Shown: one piece after another, positions 27,801 through 39,655 of the stretch
Position numbering within the stretch: the first letter of the stretch is position 1
How the letters are laid out: the number at the start of each line of letters is the position of its first letter
Assembly: GCF_001625305.1 (NCBI RefSeq)
Contig: NW_017803932.1
Coordinates: 958,624 to 1,022,623, forward strand
Direction of reading: 5' to 3'
DNA: 64,000 nucleotides
DNA from: Branchiostoma belcheri
Taxonomy: Eukaryota > Chordata > Leptocardii > Amphioxiformes > Branchiostomatidae
The notes under the pieces: model-generated
Databases searched by the model: none
Seen by the model: only the letters and a program-made list of their open reading frames with translations
Told to the model about the DNA's origin: nothing
Made by a program: the position numbers and the translations under genes

Positions 27801-30800
27801 GGTTGTGATCGACACTGGCCGGGGCATCCTTACCATGGGGGACACGACAGTACCCCTGCTCACGTCAACTGACTTTGTTCCCCGGCTCTGTCATGCGTCC
27901 GTGTGCCGTATCACCACCATTCCACCTCGTTCAGTCATGGCTGTTCCCATTTCCCTGAAGCCCCGAAATGGTGCTGGCAACACCCCCCATAACTATGTTG
28001 GTTTGCTGGAACCACGTAACCCATTGACGACCGTGGCCTTTGCCGTGGCCCGAACAGTCGCATCGGCCAGTCACTCCAAAGCTTACGCAGAAGTTACCAA
28101 CACCAGCGATCAACCTGTTGTCCTCCAACCCAACACACCGATGGGCACGTTCTGGGCCCTAGAGGATGATGATGTCGCAGACTACATTGGCCCATCTACC
28201 CCCGATCCAGCTCCCACACACCCGCCTACTATTGACCTCCAGCAATCGGAACTCTCCCCGGCACAAGCTGCCCAACTGCGCAAGCTGGTGGACACATATG
28301 CAGATGTCTTCAGCGCCGGCTCAAGAGACAGGGGCCGGACTAAGCTCACCTCTCATCGCATCCACACAGGTGACTGTCCGCCCATCAAGCAGAGACCGCA
28401 CCGCACACCGCTCCACCGCCAGGCTGAAATTCATCGACAGGTGGACGCCATGCTGGCGGACGACGTCATAGAACCCAGTCAAAGTCCCTGGGGCCTCTCC
28501 AGTCGTGCTCGCACGAAAGAAAAGATGGCTCATTTCGGTTTTAGCGTTGACTATCGCAAATTGAATCAGGCGACAGTCAAGGATGCCCATCCTCTACCGC
28601 GTACTGATGTCGTTCTCGATGCGCTGGCCGGCTCTGCCTTCTTCACTACCCTCGACCTGACATCCGGCTATTGGCAGGTGAATATCGATCCGGACGACCG
28701 CGAGAAGACCGCTTTCACCACCGGCCGCGGTCTGTACCAGTTCAAGGTCATGCCGTTCGGCCTTACCAACGCGCCGTCCACCTTCCAGCGCCTCATGGAA
28801 CTGCTCCTGGCCGGCCTCGACTGGCAGACATGTTTGGCTTACCTGGACGACATCATTGTCTTTTCACGGACATTCCAGGAACACCTGACCACCTTGGAGG
28901 AAGTCTTCCGTCGTTTCCGCACTGCCAATCTCAAACTGAATGCCAAGAAGTGCCAGTTCGCACAGCCTCGGGTCCGTTTCCTCGGCCACATCGTCTCCAA
29001 GGCAGGAATTCAACCGGACCCGACCAACACAGAGAAAGTTCGACAATGGCCAACCCCAACTTCCACTGCTGAAATCCGTGCCTTCCTGGGCCTTGCGTCA
29101 TACTACCGCAAGTTCATCCAGAACTTTGCCCACGTTGCGGATCCCCTGATAGCCCTGACAAGGAAACATGTTGCGTTCACCTGGGATGACGCCTGCCAGA
29201 CTGCGTTTGACACCCTGCGAGCTGCCCTGGTTGCTCCGCCTGTGCTGGCATACCCGGACTTCACTGCTTCCTTGATCCTATACACGGACGCATCCAACTC
29301 TGCCTTCGGAGCCGTCCTGACCCAACCGGATGACTCGGGAGAACGTGTCATCTCATATGCAAGCAAAACACTCACCAAGCAGGAACGGAACTGGTCTACT
29401 TACGACCGAGAGCTATGGGCCGTGGTCTGGAGCATTCGCCATTACCGTTCGTACTTGGCTGGTCAGTCGTTCTCAGTCGTCACTGACCACAAGCCCCTGG
29501 TCGGCCTTAGCCCCAGTCTCATCTCCAATGACCCGACCGGCCGACGTGCTAGATGGGCGATTGAATTGTCTACATACGACTTCACCATCACTTATCGAGC
29601 CGGCAAGTCTCACAACAACGCCGATGCCATGTCTCGACGACCAACAACTGTGAGGGACATCAATATCTGTGCCGATGCAGTCCCGGCCACAGCTGCGACG
29701 AAACCACGACCAGCATCCCCACAGACCGTAACTCAGGCTGCACCACAGCCACTTACGCTACCCACAGCCGCAACAGGACAAGGGACCGCACCCAAGTCCC
29801 TACCACCCACGGTGGCTGCAGTAGATGACCGACCTAACCAGCAAGAGGACAATCCTGCCGACTCTCCGCTGACCCCAGACAACCTGCGCCGGGTGCAAGA
29901 AGCTGATCCTGACATCTCGGCTGTCCTCCAATGGAAACGTGGCCGACGAGGTAGACCTCCCTTCAATGCAGTTCAACATAGAGGCCGCTACCTCAAGTCC
30001 CTGTGGCACCAGTATCCCGACTTGACCATCAAGAATGGCATCCTACATCGCCGCTGGAGACCCAACTCTCGTGTCCTATTCCAACGAGTGGCACCCAAGG
30101 CCCTCGTTCCTGTCATCCTACGAGAACTACACAACGGACCCCCTCTGGCCATCTTGGTCCTGCGAAGACCCTACGGCGGGTGTACATACGTTTCTACTGG
30201 CCCGGGATGACGCAAGAGGTAAAGCGATGGTGCCGCTCTTGTACCAAGTGTGCCACCCGAGCGACACCAACTCCCTCCGCCAGAGCACCCGTGCAACCCA
30301 TACAGGCAAGCCACCCTTTCGAAAAGTTGCAATGGACTTGACAGAGCTCCCCTTGTCCAAGAAGGGTAACAGATACTGCTTAGTGGTGCAAGACTTCTTC
30401 ACCAAGTACACCAACGCCTATCCATTGAGGCGACAGGATGCCGCCACCGTGGCGCAAGTGCTCTTTACGCATTACATCCGGGAACATGGTGTACCTCAGT
30501 CTCTACACTCGGACCAGGGCCGTCAGTTTGAGTCCACCGTCATGAAGAACTTATACGCTGCCCTGGGTATCCGGAAGACCCGCACAACCCCATACCACCC
30601 TCAATGTGACGGGCTGGTGGAGCGGTTCAACAGGACACTGAAGGAAATGCTAACCAAATATGTCTCGGAATCTGGAGACGACTGGGATGATCATTCTCCC
30701 ACATGTATTGCTTGCATATAACACCTCCGTGCACGCCTCGACGGGCTTCACACCCTTTTATCTTACGTCACGGGTAGGGAGGCCACCTTACCGGCAGACA

Positions 30801-33774
30801 TACTCATGGGCGCCGCCCCTACCCCGCACGTCGCTGAGCAGTCTCCGGACCGCGTTCCGACAGGTGCGACGGAACGCCCAGTTAGCGAGCGGCAGGCAGA
30901 AATTGGCATATGATGCCAAGATCTCGCACCATGTGCCGTATCAAGCAGGCGATCGGGTGTGGCTGCATGATCCCACAACGGCGCGACAAAAGTTGAAGCC
31001 TAAGTGGAAGGGGCCATACACAGTCACGGACCGACTCACTCCGGACGGGGTCACATACCGCCTCCGAGATCCAGATGGCCGTACCCAAGTGGTACACTAC
31101 AACAGGCTGAAACGATGTTTCGACCCTCCCCAGGGAACCACGCCCACCACTACGACAGCGAGAGGCCGTCAAGTCCGACTCCCACCCAGGTACGACGACT
31201 TTCTCGTAGGCTAGTGACAACCTCGTGAAACCTGTGTTCACCCCTCGATTGACGAGGGTTTGGAGTTGGACCTACTTTCACCCCTTGACGGACAAGGGTC
31301 GGACCGTTATGCGGGAACATTCTACTGAGTTGTGGCATCTGTATAACCAGACTTCTACCCAGCCCAGTGCTTCTGCCACCTCTGAACTGGACCCAGACCA
31401 GTAATTCTGCCACGTCCGAACTGAACTACTTCCTTCTTGGCAGAACTCTATTAATAGAGTACTTTGTTATTCATTATATAGTATACTTACTACGCAACTC
31501 ATTTGTCGGTTCGTTATATTTTGACTTTACTCATTACATACAATATATCCTAACTTCGAGTTCATGTATTGTTCAATATATATATATATACCCTGTCGCA
31601 CTGTTAACTTCAACGTGACTTTCTGTTATTACAGTATGTTATATGGTAGTCCTAGAGTATGCTATAGATACCTGATATATAACTTCAGGAGAAGTTTGTC
31701 CCCATCGTAAGGGGGGAAGAGTGTAAGGCACAGAAGTAGAACCCCCCCTGGGTGAGAATGAGCCAACCCGGGGTCAGAGGTGAACTAGACCACATGGAAA
31801 GCCTGTGTATAGTTTGTTCTACAGCAGAATAGATTCAGCTCCACACTACTCATCGTCTGGCCTCCTTGTCTGCTAAGTATACGGAACTTACACTATGTAC
31901 ACCAGGACCCATAGCCTGGTGACCAAACCTATTTTAGCTTAACTGAGTCTCTTTTGTCCTCTTTGCAAATGAAAGAGACTTGGCAGCTAATATGTACATT
32001 TTACTTCTGTTTTTACTGCAATTGAAGAGGCCACAGGCGATACCCAAAATTTTATCGTAGGTAAACTGGAAAAATTGGTTGACTGGTATGATATTTTCTG
32101 GTATACTTTTCTGGGCAGAATTGTAGCCCCCTGCCTGAGGGTGTAACAGTGTCCACCAACTACAAAATCACAAAAGAAACTTCGGTCTGAGACCTTAGTG
32201 CACCATGATGATAATGATAAGTTATTACAAGATTTATACATTTACTAATTGAAAACAATGAAATGTCTAAATCACAAATTTTTGTATTGTTTTTTTGTTC
32301 AGGAGGAGCAGGTGTATTTGTGGGATATCCCCTGGATACTGTCAAGGTATGGTTTGATCTCTTCTGTTTTTCAGAGATGAAGTTGTGCAATTTTTTGGTG
32401 TTTGTTTGCGGCTTTAAAAGTGAGTCACATTATCGTAACAAAAGTTTTGCTATTCCTTGAGACAAATGTACAAATGTCAGAGAATCCTTGTGTTTTGTCC
32501 AGGTGCGGTTACAAACCAACAAGAGTGGTGGGGCAATCCATATTCTAACCAGCCTGGTGAAGAAAGAAGGGGTCAGTATTCAAAAGGACTTCTAGTCTTC
32601 ATTTCCAATTCTTCTGTCTCAATCTACATGTACCATTACCATACATGTACATCAGTCCATGGCATGCATTTTTATAAGAACATACACACCTACCTAAGTA
32701 ATAAAACCTAAAGGACAATGCAAATCATCTTGCTTTTATCACCTTGAGTTGAAGTTACAGTGTCAGATTGTGTCAAAGCTACTCTCAACACAAAGCATAA
32801 TAGCTGACAAAGCTCATCTCTGTATATTTCAGCCACTTGCCCTCTTTAAGGGTATGAGTTTTCCGCTGGCTACCATAGCATTTCCTCTGTCTGTGGCATT
32901 TGGAGCAAACAACAACTCCCTGAGGAAGATCCAGGAGTGGAAGTATGGAAGCACGGACCACAAGCCCAGCTACACGGACCAGGCTGCTGCAGCCTGTTTT
33001 GCAGGCTTTGTGCAGGCCTTTGTAGCCTGCCCCATCGAGCTGATAAAAATTAGGCTACAATCTCAGACTCATCGGGTTGGTGTAAAAGGTACTGGTAGTT
33101 TTTATTAATGCTTTCATCAGTTTTAGGAATAACATGATGGCTGAACAATGTCCTTTTTCTTTCTCTATAAGCAATGGCTCCCTATGAGCTAGAACAGGAT
33201 ACTGTGTACCTTCATCACTTGATATTGACTATACAAAATGTGTATCCCTCTGACAATGTGAATCTTATCACACAGCTGTAGGCAGTAATGGAATTGTCCA
33301 AGGAGCGCATTCCAACATGGCGGCTGGATACCGCGGCCCTTTTGATTGTATTGGCAGCATAATCCGACAGGATGGTTTCCTGGGGATCTACCGCGGTCTC
33401 TTCAGTCTGATTCTACGGGACGTTCCCGGGTACGCCTTCTATTTCATCTTCTACGCCGTCACGTGTGACCTCCTAAGACCCAGTAGTGGTGAGCTGGGCC
33501 CGGTACAGTACATGTTGGCGGGGAGTGTGGCCGGCGTGGCCACATGGGCCTCCTGCAGTCCCATGGATGTCATCAAGAGTAGGCTGCAGGCTGACGGGGT
33601 TCACCAGAAGGAATATAAGGGTGTCGTAGACTGTACTGTACGCAGTTGGAGGGAGGGGGGCCGAGGATACTGTTCCGAGGGCTGGGGGTCAACTTGCTCC
33701 GTGCTATTCCCGTCAATGCTACGACATTCCTTGTGTATGAGTACTCAATGAAACTGATGGCAGGTAAATTTTAA
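24859..33774 (+). CDS. SLC25A48: Mitochondrial carrier, SLC25A48/SLC25A45-like; one frameshift in this copy
   Basis: Five exons: 24859-24904, 32303-32346, 32503-32571, 32833-33088, 33276-33774. The start MGGFRVDDFIAGWVGG matches SLC25A48, which begins MGSFQLEDFAAGW. Carrier motifs are YPLDTVKVRLQ, CPIELIKIRLQ and SPMDVIKSRLQADGV; GMSFPLA and RDVPGYAFYF also favour SLC25A48. This family is an inner-membrane transporter reported to act in choline uptake. Near 33655-33660 a run of six G appears one base short: the upstream frame runs into SWREGG, and the next frame continues as LFRGLGVNLLRAIPVN, the expected C-terminal motif. This may be an allele, a sequencing error or real loss of function. 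The end is uncertain: the frame stops at 33774, but CAG/GTAAAT at 33761-33769 is a good donor, so a further exon is possible. Intron 1 contains a complete LTR retrotransposon. Confidence 0.85.
25514..25684 (+). repeat. 5' LTR of the Gypsy element
   Basis: 171 bp, starting TGTAAGGCAC and ending GGAACTTACA. Nearly identical to the copy at 31722-31892. The following sequence, CTGGTGGCAGCGG, lies where a tRNA primer-binding site is expected; the tRNA was not identified. Confidence 0.92.
31722..31892 (+). repeat. 3' LTR of the Gypsy element
   Basis: 171 bp, matching the 5' LTR at all but about one position. It is preceded by a purine-rich stretch (AAGGGGGGAAGAG, 31709-31721) that fits the polypurine tract. 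Confidence 0.92.
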
Positions 33775-36084
33775 AAGGTTTACTTGCAACGATCTCAGTA
33801 ATCTAAAATGTAATCCTAATATGGCACAGGCCAATACTTACCATACTCTACATCAGTCTGTGGGAAAATTGTGGGCTTTTCTGCAAAATAGCAAATTTGT
33901 TGTAAAATACTACATGTGTATGTCCAATATATAAATGTAGGTCTACACGGCCAGAATTATCTTTGAGTCTGATGAGAGATCCGTTGTACATGTATATTTG
34001 TTTTATAAAATTTTTCATGTTTACTAAATATCAAAGCAGACTTTCAGAATTGTATCTGTTCCTTGAGGTTCAAAGTATGCAGTGCATGTACTGTACATAT
34101 TCCGTCCAAATTGAACAACCGGTCACATGGGTATTAATTTGGTATTCTCCCCCTAGTGTTCAGAAAACTCAAATGCTTTTCATTAGTAAAAGGAAAACAA
34201 GGCCATCAGAGATAGTACTGGAGATAAGGGAAAAGTATGTGATCTGAGTAAAGATACATTGTACCTTAAGTGCAATGTCAATGTAATGATCATAGTGAAT
34301 TTCTTTACAAATCAGTGAACTTTTTTTAGTTTAAGAAGTTACAAAAGCCATTGAAAGGAAGCAATACAATGCCAAAGGCATATCATTAATGTGAACATAT
34401 GCAGTAAGATCTTTTTACAATACATGTACTTAAGCAATTCAAGCCATAAAACAATCACATGACAGTTTGTTCATTGTTAGTTTTAATGTGTTACATTGTG
34501 GTATACCGGTAGTCTATTTAACTCTTCATATTGAAAGAGTGGAATACTGGTAGATCTAAGGAGACATTCTGCAAGCAAGTTGAAAGATAAAATGTAGTAC
34601 TGCCATAGCATTAGAGATGGAACATAATTTCTAAGTAATGTTACATATTTTGTACCATATCTACACCAGACCAACATACTTCTGAGACCTTTTTGGTCAA
34701 GTGTGTTTATAATATTGTGACAGCATATCTTGGTCAATAGATATCATATTTTAATTGAGAATATGTAAAGATGATAATCTGATATTAAGTGATTCAAATG
34801 TAACTAATAATGCAGTTTTGTAAATTAAAAACAAGAACAAATTATGAGGTTGCTTTATCTTTGACAGAACAATGTTGCTAGCAAAAATTTAAATTAAAGG
34901 ACTGAGCTGATATCGATAGTGAATTGTTTATGGAGCTCTTAGTAACATTGTGATATACATGTATTTGTAATCACAATCTGTTTCTGGCAATGTCAAAATG
35001 TTTGACAAAAGGGCAACAATGCACATCTTTTGTAAATACTAATTATATTAATTTACCGCATGATTTTTTAATTGTTCACAATATACTTACTATCCATACT
35101 CAATTGTACGTCTTACTCATGTACATATGGAATGTGTTCTTGTATCAGTATCTTGGCAACTCTACTTAATAATGATACAGTTTGACTGAGAATAACAGTT
35201 TTGCATGTGCAATTTGTACTGTAAAATCTTATCTTCATTCTGGATGACTACAAACAATGGTGACTGTCAAATATTTATGCAAAGCAATAAATATGCAAAT
35301 GAGAAGTTACAAGACTGTTATCATCATTTGACCCTATGCAATCATCGATGTTATACATGTATTTATACTATGGCTCAAGCGGTAGACCCTACAATGAAAC
35401 AATACTAGTATTCTACAACATCAAAATGTGTGAAAAATATACTAAAACAATTACAAGAAATTTCGTCTATCTCTTCTTGTTCCTTCTCGACCCCTACTGT
35501 TATGGAAGTTACTACATGTAGTATACAAAAATATGAATTGTGAAAGAATAACATGTATTTGCACTAAATTAAATTGGATATCACCTAAAGGTATGTTTGT
35601 TAGTAACAAATGTAAAAAAAAAACAACCTACAACTATGTTATATTTTTCTTAAGTGCCTCTTAAAAGACCTGCCAATTTCTGTGACATCAACAACAAAAT
35701 TCAAAGGTTAATGATTGACTTATCAAACTTATTTGAAATAAAAGAAAGCTGGTCATAAAATGATTTTTCAACCAACTGACCAACCGATCAACCAATCAAA
35801 TAAATGCCAGACTTACAATAAATGGTCACATATGATAGTGTATCAAAACAATCATTCTGCCTTGCGTCAGCAAGATATGGACTGGTTAAGAGTGGTCATT
35901 GATAAACATTGGGTAAAAAGACACTCATGAAGTGTACGTACATGTACATACACATGTTTTGCTTGACTAAAACTCATTCTTCTATTTTGAGGTTCAACAA
36001 AGTACAACAATGGAAGCTTCACTTTATCAGCTGCTCAATGTCACATACATTGTAGTACCAAAATAAGACTTTGTACATTCTTTT
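33775..36084. other. Intergenic region between the SLC25A48-like and Kelch genes
   Basis: AT-rich sequence with short open frames only. It should hold the 3' UTR of the SLC25A48-like gene, possibly one more short exon of it, and the 3' UTR of the Kelch gene on the other strand. No repeat family was recognised. Confidence 0.5.
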
Positions 36085-37805
36085 TTAATACAGCCTATAT
36101 GAAGATTCCTTTTTGTACCTCAGTATAGTGACACAAGCATGGGCAAACAAACCCTGCTTCATACATCCTATGCGTGCCAATGACTGGTGTTTTGGAATAA
36201 GGCACATGACATCTTTACTTCCATTGCCATTGTCATAGCCTCCATAGATAAGAATCCTCCCATTACAGACAGCCATTCCACACAACCTTCCAACTCCTGT
36301 GTTGGCTGCAACACTCCAGGAACCACCACATTCACTTGGCTTGAAACACATCACTTTTGACCGAAGTCCAGCAACGTAAATGTTACCGTTGAGAGCTGCA
36401 GCTGCAATACCTGCACCTCTAACAGGCATGTCCTTCTGGGGTTGCCAATGGGAGTCGCCTGGCTTTAAGCGATATACAGTAGAGGTCTGCTTCTGATCTG
36501 CATCATACCCACCTATCACATATATGCAGCCATCTAACACTGCAATGGCATACTTGCACCTTGCCTGCGGGAGTGCAACACCTTCTTCCCAAACATTTTC
36601 TCGACGGTTATAGACCTCAACAGATGTTAGAGCAGGAATGGTGTCATTTTTGCCACCAACTGCATACACTTTACCATTCAACACTGCAAGGCTGTGATCA
36701 TATCGCTCTGTATTCATCTCATGAAGTGTGGAAAAGCCTGTGGGCCCAAGTTCCTGCTGATACAGCAAGACACGCTTGCCAGAAGACAAAATAATGTCAT
36801 TTGTGCCCAGAACAGCAGCAGCATATAGTGGAAAACTATCAGTGCTCTCCCTAAATCTGGCCAGAACCCCATACCCATTGTCCACTGTTATGCAGTGGGA
36901 GTAAACTCTAGAATTGTTTCCAACAGTTTCTTGTTTCTTATCCCTCCAATGACCACTACCTTCTCCCTCCAACCACTGGCACGGCGAGGATGGGTACGAG
37001 GTGACTGGACCTCTCCTGGGAACAGCTGGAACTTGCGAGTTTCCATCATGATATCTTGGCAAGACTTGCGTACAGCATCGTTACCCTCCACATTCTCCAA
37101 GAAGTACAATCTGTCCATGAAGGGGAACCTGACCAGTTCCATCAGCTCTTTCATCTCCTTCCTCCTCTTCCTGGTGTCGTGGTTGATCCAGGCCATCACT
37201 GCTGTATACACAGTTTCTTCTGAAGCATTGAGGCTGTCAGATGAGATGAACGTGATGAGCTGGTCCTTTGTCAAAGAAATGAACTCTGGTGTTTTGCTGA
37301 CTGCTGCAAACTCCCTCAAAGCAAACCACCTCGCTTTCTTCTCCAGATGTGGGCAGGACAGCATGTTGCTTATGTGCAGCATCTGCAGACAGTTTTCAGC
37401 ATTTAGATTTTTGGATATGAACTTCACACATGCATCACGCACGGGTTGGATCTGGAAGAAGTTGGCCGCTTCTAGAAGTTTCACAGCATTATCTTCTGTG
37501 ATGGTGATTTCTGATGTATACGCATAGTCAACAAGAAGCTGCATGGCATTACCATTGACTTCATGAATAGTTACCTTATGCTCATTGCTCTCACGATGTC
37601 CATTGCAGAACATTGCATGAAAGTATTCACTGCAAGCAGCCAGAACATTTCGGTGGCAAGGGATCTCTTTTCCAGACACACAAAGGGTAACATCAACCAG
37701 CTGGTTGTCAGATCGCAGTTTTTGCAAGCGCTGCAAGAGGGAGTCTGCATGTGGATCATGGCAGAAGTCAAACGATGCCTGTGATCTCTGCAACCCTGCC
37801 ATCAT
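36085..37805 (-). CDS. BTB-BACK-Kelch (KLHL family) protein; one frameshift in this copy
   Basis: A single large coding exon on the minus strand. The N-terminal part (37805 down to about 36890) encodes a BTB domain (DVTLCVSGKEIPCHRNVLA, then DYAYTSEITI) and a BACK domain (CLQMLHISNMLSCPHLEKKA). The C-terminal part (to 36085) encodes about six Kelch blades with repeated GKVYAVGG, GCIYVIGG and GRILIYGG strands. The two parts are in different frames. The switch lies inside the first blade, near 36890-36920, and fits a single missing base. The family supplies substrate adaptors for CUL3 ubiquitin ligases. A pyrimidine-rich acceptor (TTGTTGTTTTTCAG, just above 37815) suggests a non-coding first exon, so I place the start at MMAGLQRSQ (37805) and not at the in-frame ATG at 37832 upstream of that acceptor. 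The ortholog within the large KLHL family was not determined. Confidence 0.85.
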
Positions 37806-38566
37806 TTCTAGTCCTGAAAAACAACAAGGCATACATGTATGAGAGGGTCTGCATGCCTATTTCTGTGAGCTGTAGCAGGCCTTAATTCTATATACCCCGG
37901 TAGCATGTTACTACTACATGTATGATTTCTGAATTTCATCGTTAAAAATTATTGATAAATTAGTCATATCCTGAAGCTGAATGCCAGATTGCGGTATTGT
38001 CACTACAGTCCAGAGGGTCTGGTTGTGTCACAATGACACCCATTATGTAGAATTTTAAGAACAGTCAAATGAACTTGTTCCCAAAACCTTTTGCAAGAAC
38101 AATTTTACCATTAAGCATATTACAATGTACCACCGTCCCTTCCCCAATATTCATTGATTGCCAAGATTCCCTCATGTAGACATAACATTGCCAGTAATAC
38201 ATGATTTCTAGACACAAGATGACAATTCTCCTAGATAGTCCCGCTTTTTCCACCAACCCTGTTGTATAAGACTCCTTGGTCTGAACAAGGACATTGTACA
38301 CAGAGTCTGAATGACAAAAAGTGTAGGAATTTCGTTGAATCATGTTAAATGTTTTATAACCCTGTGCTTATAACGTAATATGGAAGGGCAGAGTATTAGT
38401 TCGTTATGCAAACGGACGTCGAGGGTTCAAAATTTCCCGGATCCTTCGTCACATGGTTTTTGGGAAGATTTACTCACTGAATGTACTCTGCTCCATATAA
38501 TTTATTTTCCAGCCACCTCCCGAAGCCTGGAGTCAGGACAGTGGTAGAGGCTATTACAGGATCACT

Positions 38567-38624
38567 TAGCCGTGGACGACCGGCATTATCATGCAAAAAG
38601 GTGTACCAGAGTCGTCCACGGCTA
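38567..38624. repeat. 14-bp inverted repeat with a 30-nt loop
   Basis: Arms 38567-38580 (TAGCCGTGGACGAC) and 38611-38624 are exact reverse complements. It could be the core of a small foldback element or a structured region near the promoter of the Kelch gene. Confidence 0.65.
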
Positions 38625-38906
38625 CATACGGCTATACAGGGGTTTGGGTTATGTTAGGTGTTACTGTAGTATTCATAGGAACTGTACCTGGTTTGACAGG
38701 GAAAAAGTACTACGCATCGTCTGTTCGGATCGGTAACTAGAAACAGATGGACGAAGACTGCGTTCCATTGTTTGTCAGAAAATCACGCAGTTTCTTTCCT
38801 CAGTTCCGACAAACTTCATATACGTAGGTTTGTTTGGTACTATAACCACATGTATTACCAGTTGCTTCAATAGTTTTGTGACAATTTTGGCAATCCAGAG
38901 ACTTAC

Positions 38907-38999
38907 CGGAGCTGAGTCGGGAATAAACTGCAGGCGACTTCCCTCATCAACAGCCTGGCCGCAAAAGAGCGGGAAGCTGCCAAGAAGTTCAAAGGTCAT
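38907..38999 (-). other. Possible isolated first exon
   Basis: A short GC-richer island in AT-rich DNA. On the minus strand it reads 31 codons from an ATG at 38999 (MTFELLGSFPLFCG...) to a consensus donor CCG/GTAAGT at 38907. It might be a 5' exon of the Kelch gene; in that case the frame meets a stop just after the acceptor near 37815 and it would act as an upstream ORF. On the plus strand the same island reads as a short C-terminal-like peptide (LAAKEREAAKKFKGHN, then a stop). Neither reading matches a family I recognise. Confidence 0.25.
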
Positions 39000-39401
39000 A
39001 ATTAAAAAAAACAAGGATAAATATGCGGGATAAAGACAGCGAATATAGATGTAGATATATGAAACATTAATAAAAAGTACTGAAGTCATAGCATATGCAT
39101 GTAGTATGGTTTAGAAAAAAGTATCTCATTATCCTGGGTTTATGGAAAAGGCTGGGTGCCAGGCGGCATGGGCCGGCTAACCAGGTATCTCCCTGGGCTG
39201 GTAGCCAAATGAAAGCTGTTGTATTTCCTCAGACTTCACCTGGCGTCTGTATAGACCCGCGTTTGGACTCAAAAGGATTGCGTGAACATCACTGAAATTA
39301 CGGATGGAGATCTTCCTGCCTGGAGGTTCAAAGGTTTTGGAAGATACTATATTAAAATTTGAGAGGGGATACTTGCTAGGACTATATATGCAATAAAAAA
39401 A

Positions 39402-39655
39402 CACCATCACAGAAGATAATGCTGTGAAACGTCTAGAAGTGGCCAACTTCTTCCATATCCAACCTTGTGCGATGCATGTGTGAAGTTCATATCCAGCAAT
39501 TAATCTGACTGCAAAATACTGTCATAACGAAGCCAGACCGTAAGGACTACATTACTCTACTCTACTCTACTCTAGTCTACTCTACTCTAGTCTAGTCTAC
39601 TCTACTCTAAAAGATGCTGCACATAGGCAACATGCTGTCCTGTCCACATCTGCAG
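39402..39655 (+). pseudogene. Broken KLHL gene fragment, inverted relative to the intact gene
   Basis: Two blocks resemble the BTB/BACK junction of the Kelch gene at 36085-37805 but lie on the opposite strand. 39402 to about 39500 matches the segment encoding ITEDNAVKLLEAANFFQIQP and onward, and 39610-39655 matches the segment encoding MLHISNMLSCPHL. They are separated by divergent sequence and a TCTAC microsatellite. Frameshifts and stops remove any coding potential. Similarity at the DNA level is high, so the copy is a fairly recent partial duplication of this gene or a close paralog. Confidence 0.8.
39553..39609. repeat. TCTAC/TCTAG microsatellite
   Basis: About eleven tandem 5-bp TCTAC units with some TCTAG variants, inside the KLHL pseudogene fragment. 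Confidence 0.9.

Larger units (their letters stand above)
25514..31892 (+). mobile_element. Ty3/Gypsy LTR retrotransposon, young and nearly whole
   Basis: A 6.4-kb element with 171-bp LTRs at both ends (TGTAAG...CTTACA), flanked by the 4-bp target-site duplication CTAT (25510-25513 and 31893-31896). Parts in order: primer-binding region just after 25684, gag region (about 25912-27460), protease with an IDTGSA motif (about 27550), reverse transcriptase with YLDD (about 28840), RNase H (about 29280-29640) and integrase (about 30300-30700). The order RT, RNase H, integrase is diagnostic of Ty3/Gypsy. The end of gag is rich in arginine-serine SPYR repeats. The LTRs differ at about one site, so the insertion is recent. 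The coding region looks nearly whole, with roughly three apparent reading-frame breaks, some of which could be the frame changes this family uses. No envelope-like gene is evident. It sits in intron 1 of the SLC25A48-like gene, in the same orientation. Confidence 0.93.

Noticed and set aside
29733-30009. Minus-strand open frames within the retrotransposon
   Set aside because: They are shadows of the element's plus-strand coding region.
36895-37527. 210-codon plus-strand open frame
   Set aside because: It is the antisense shadow of the BTB/BACK coding exon.
38065-38343. 92-codon minus-strand open frame near the Kelch gene
   Set aside because: No domain, splice support or start context. It is too AT-rich to separate from chance.
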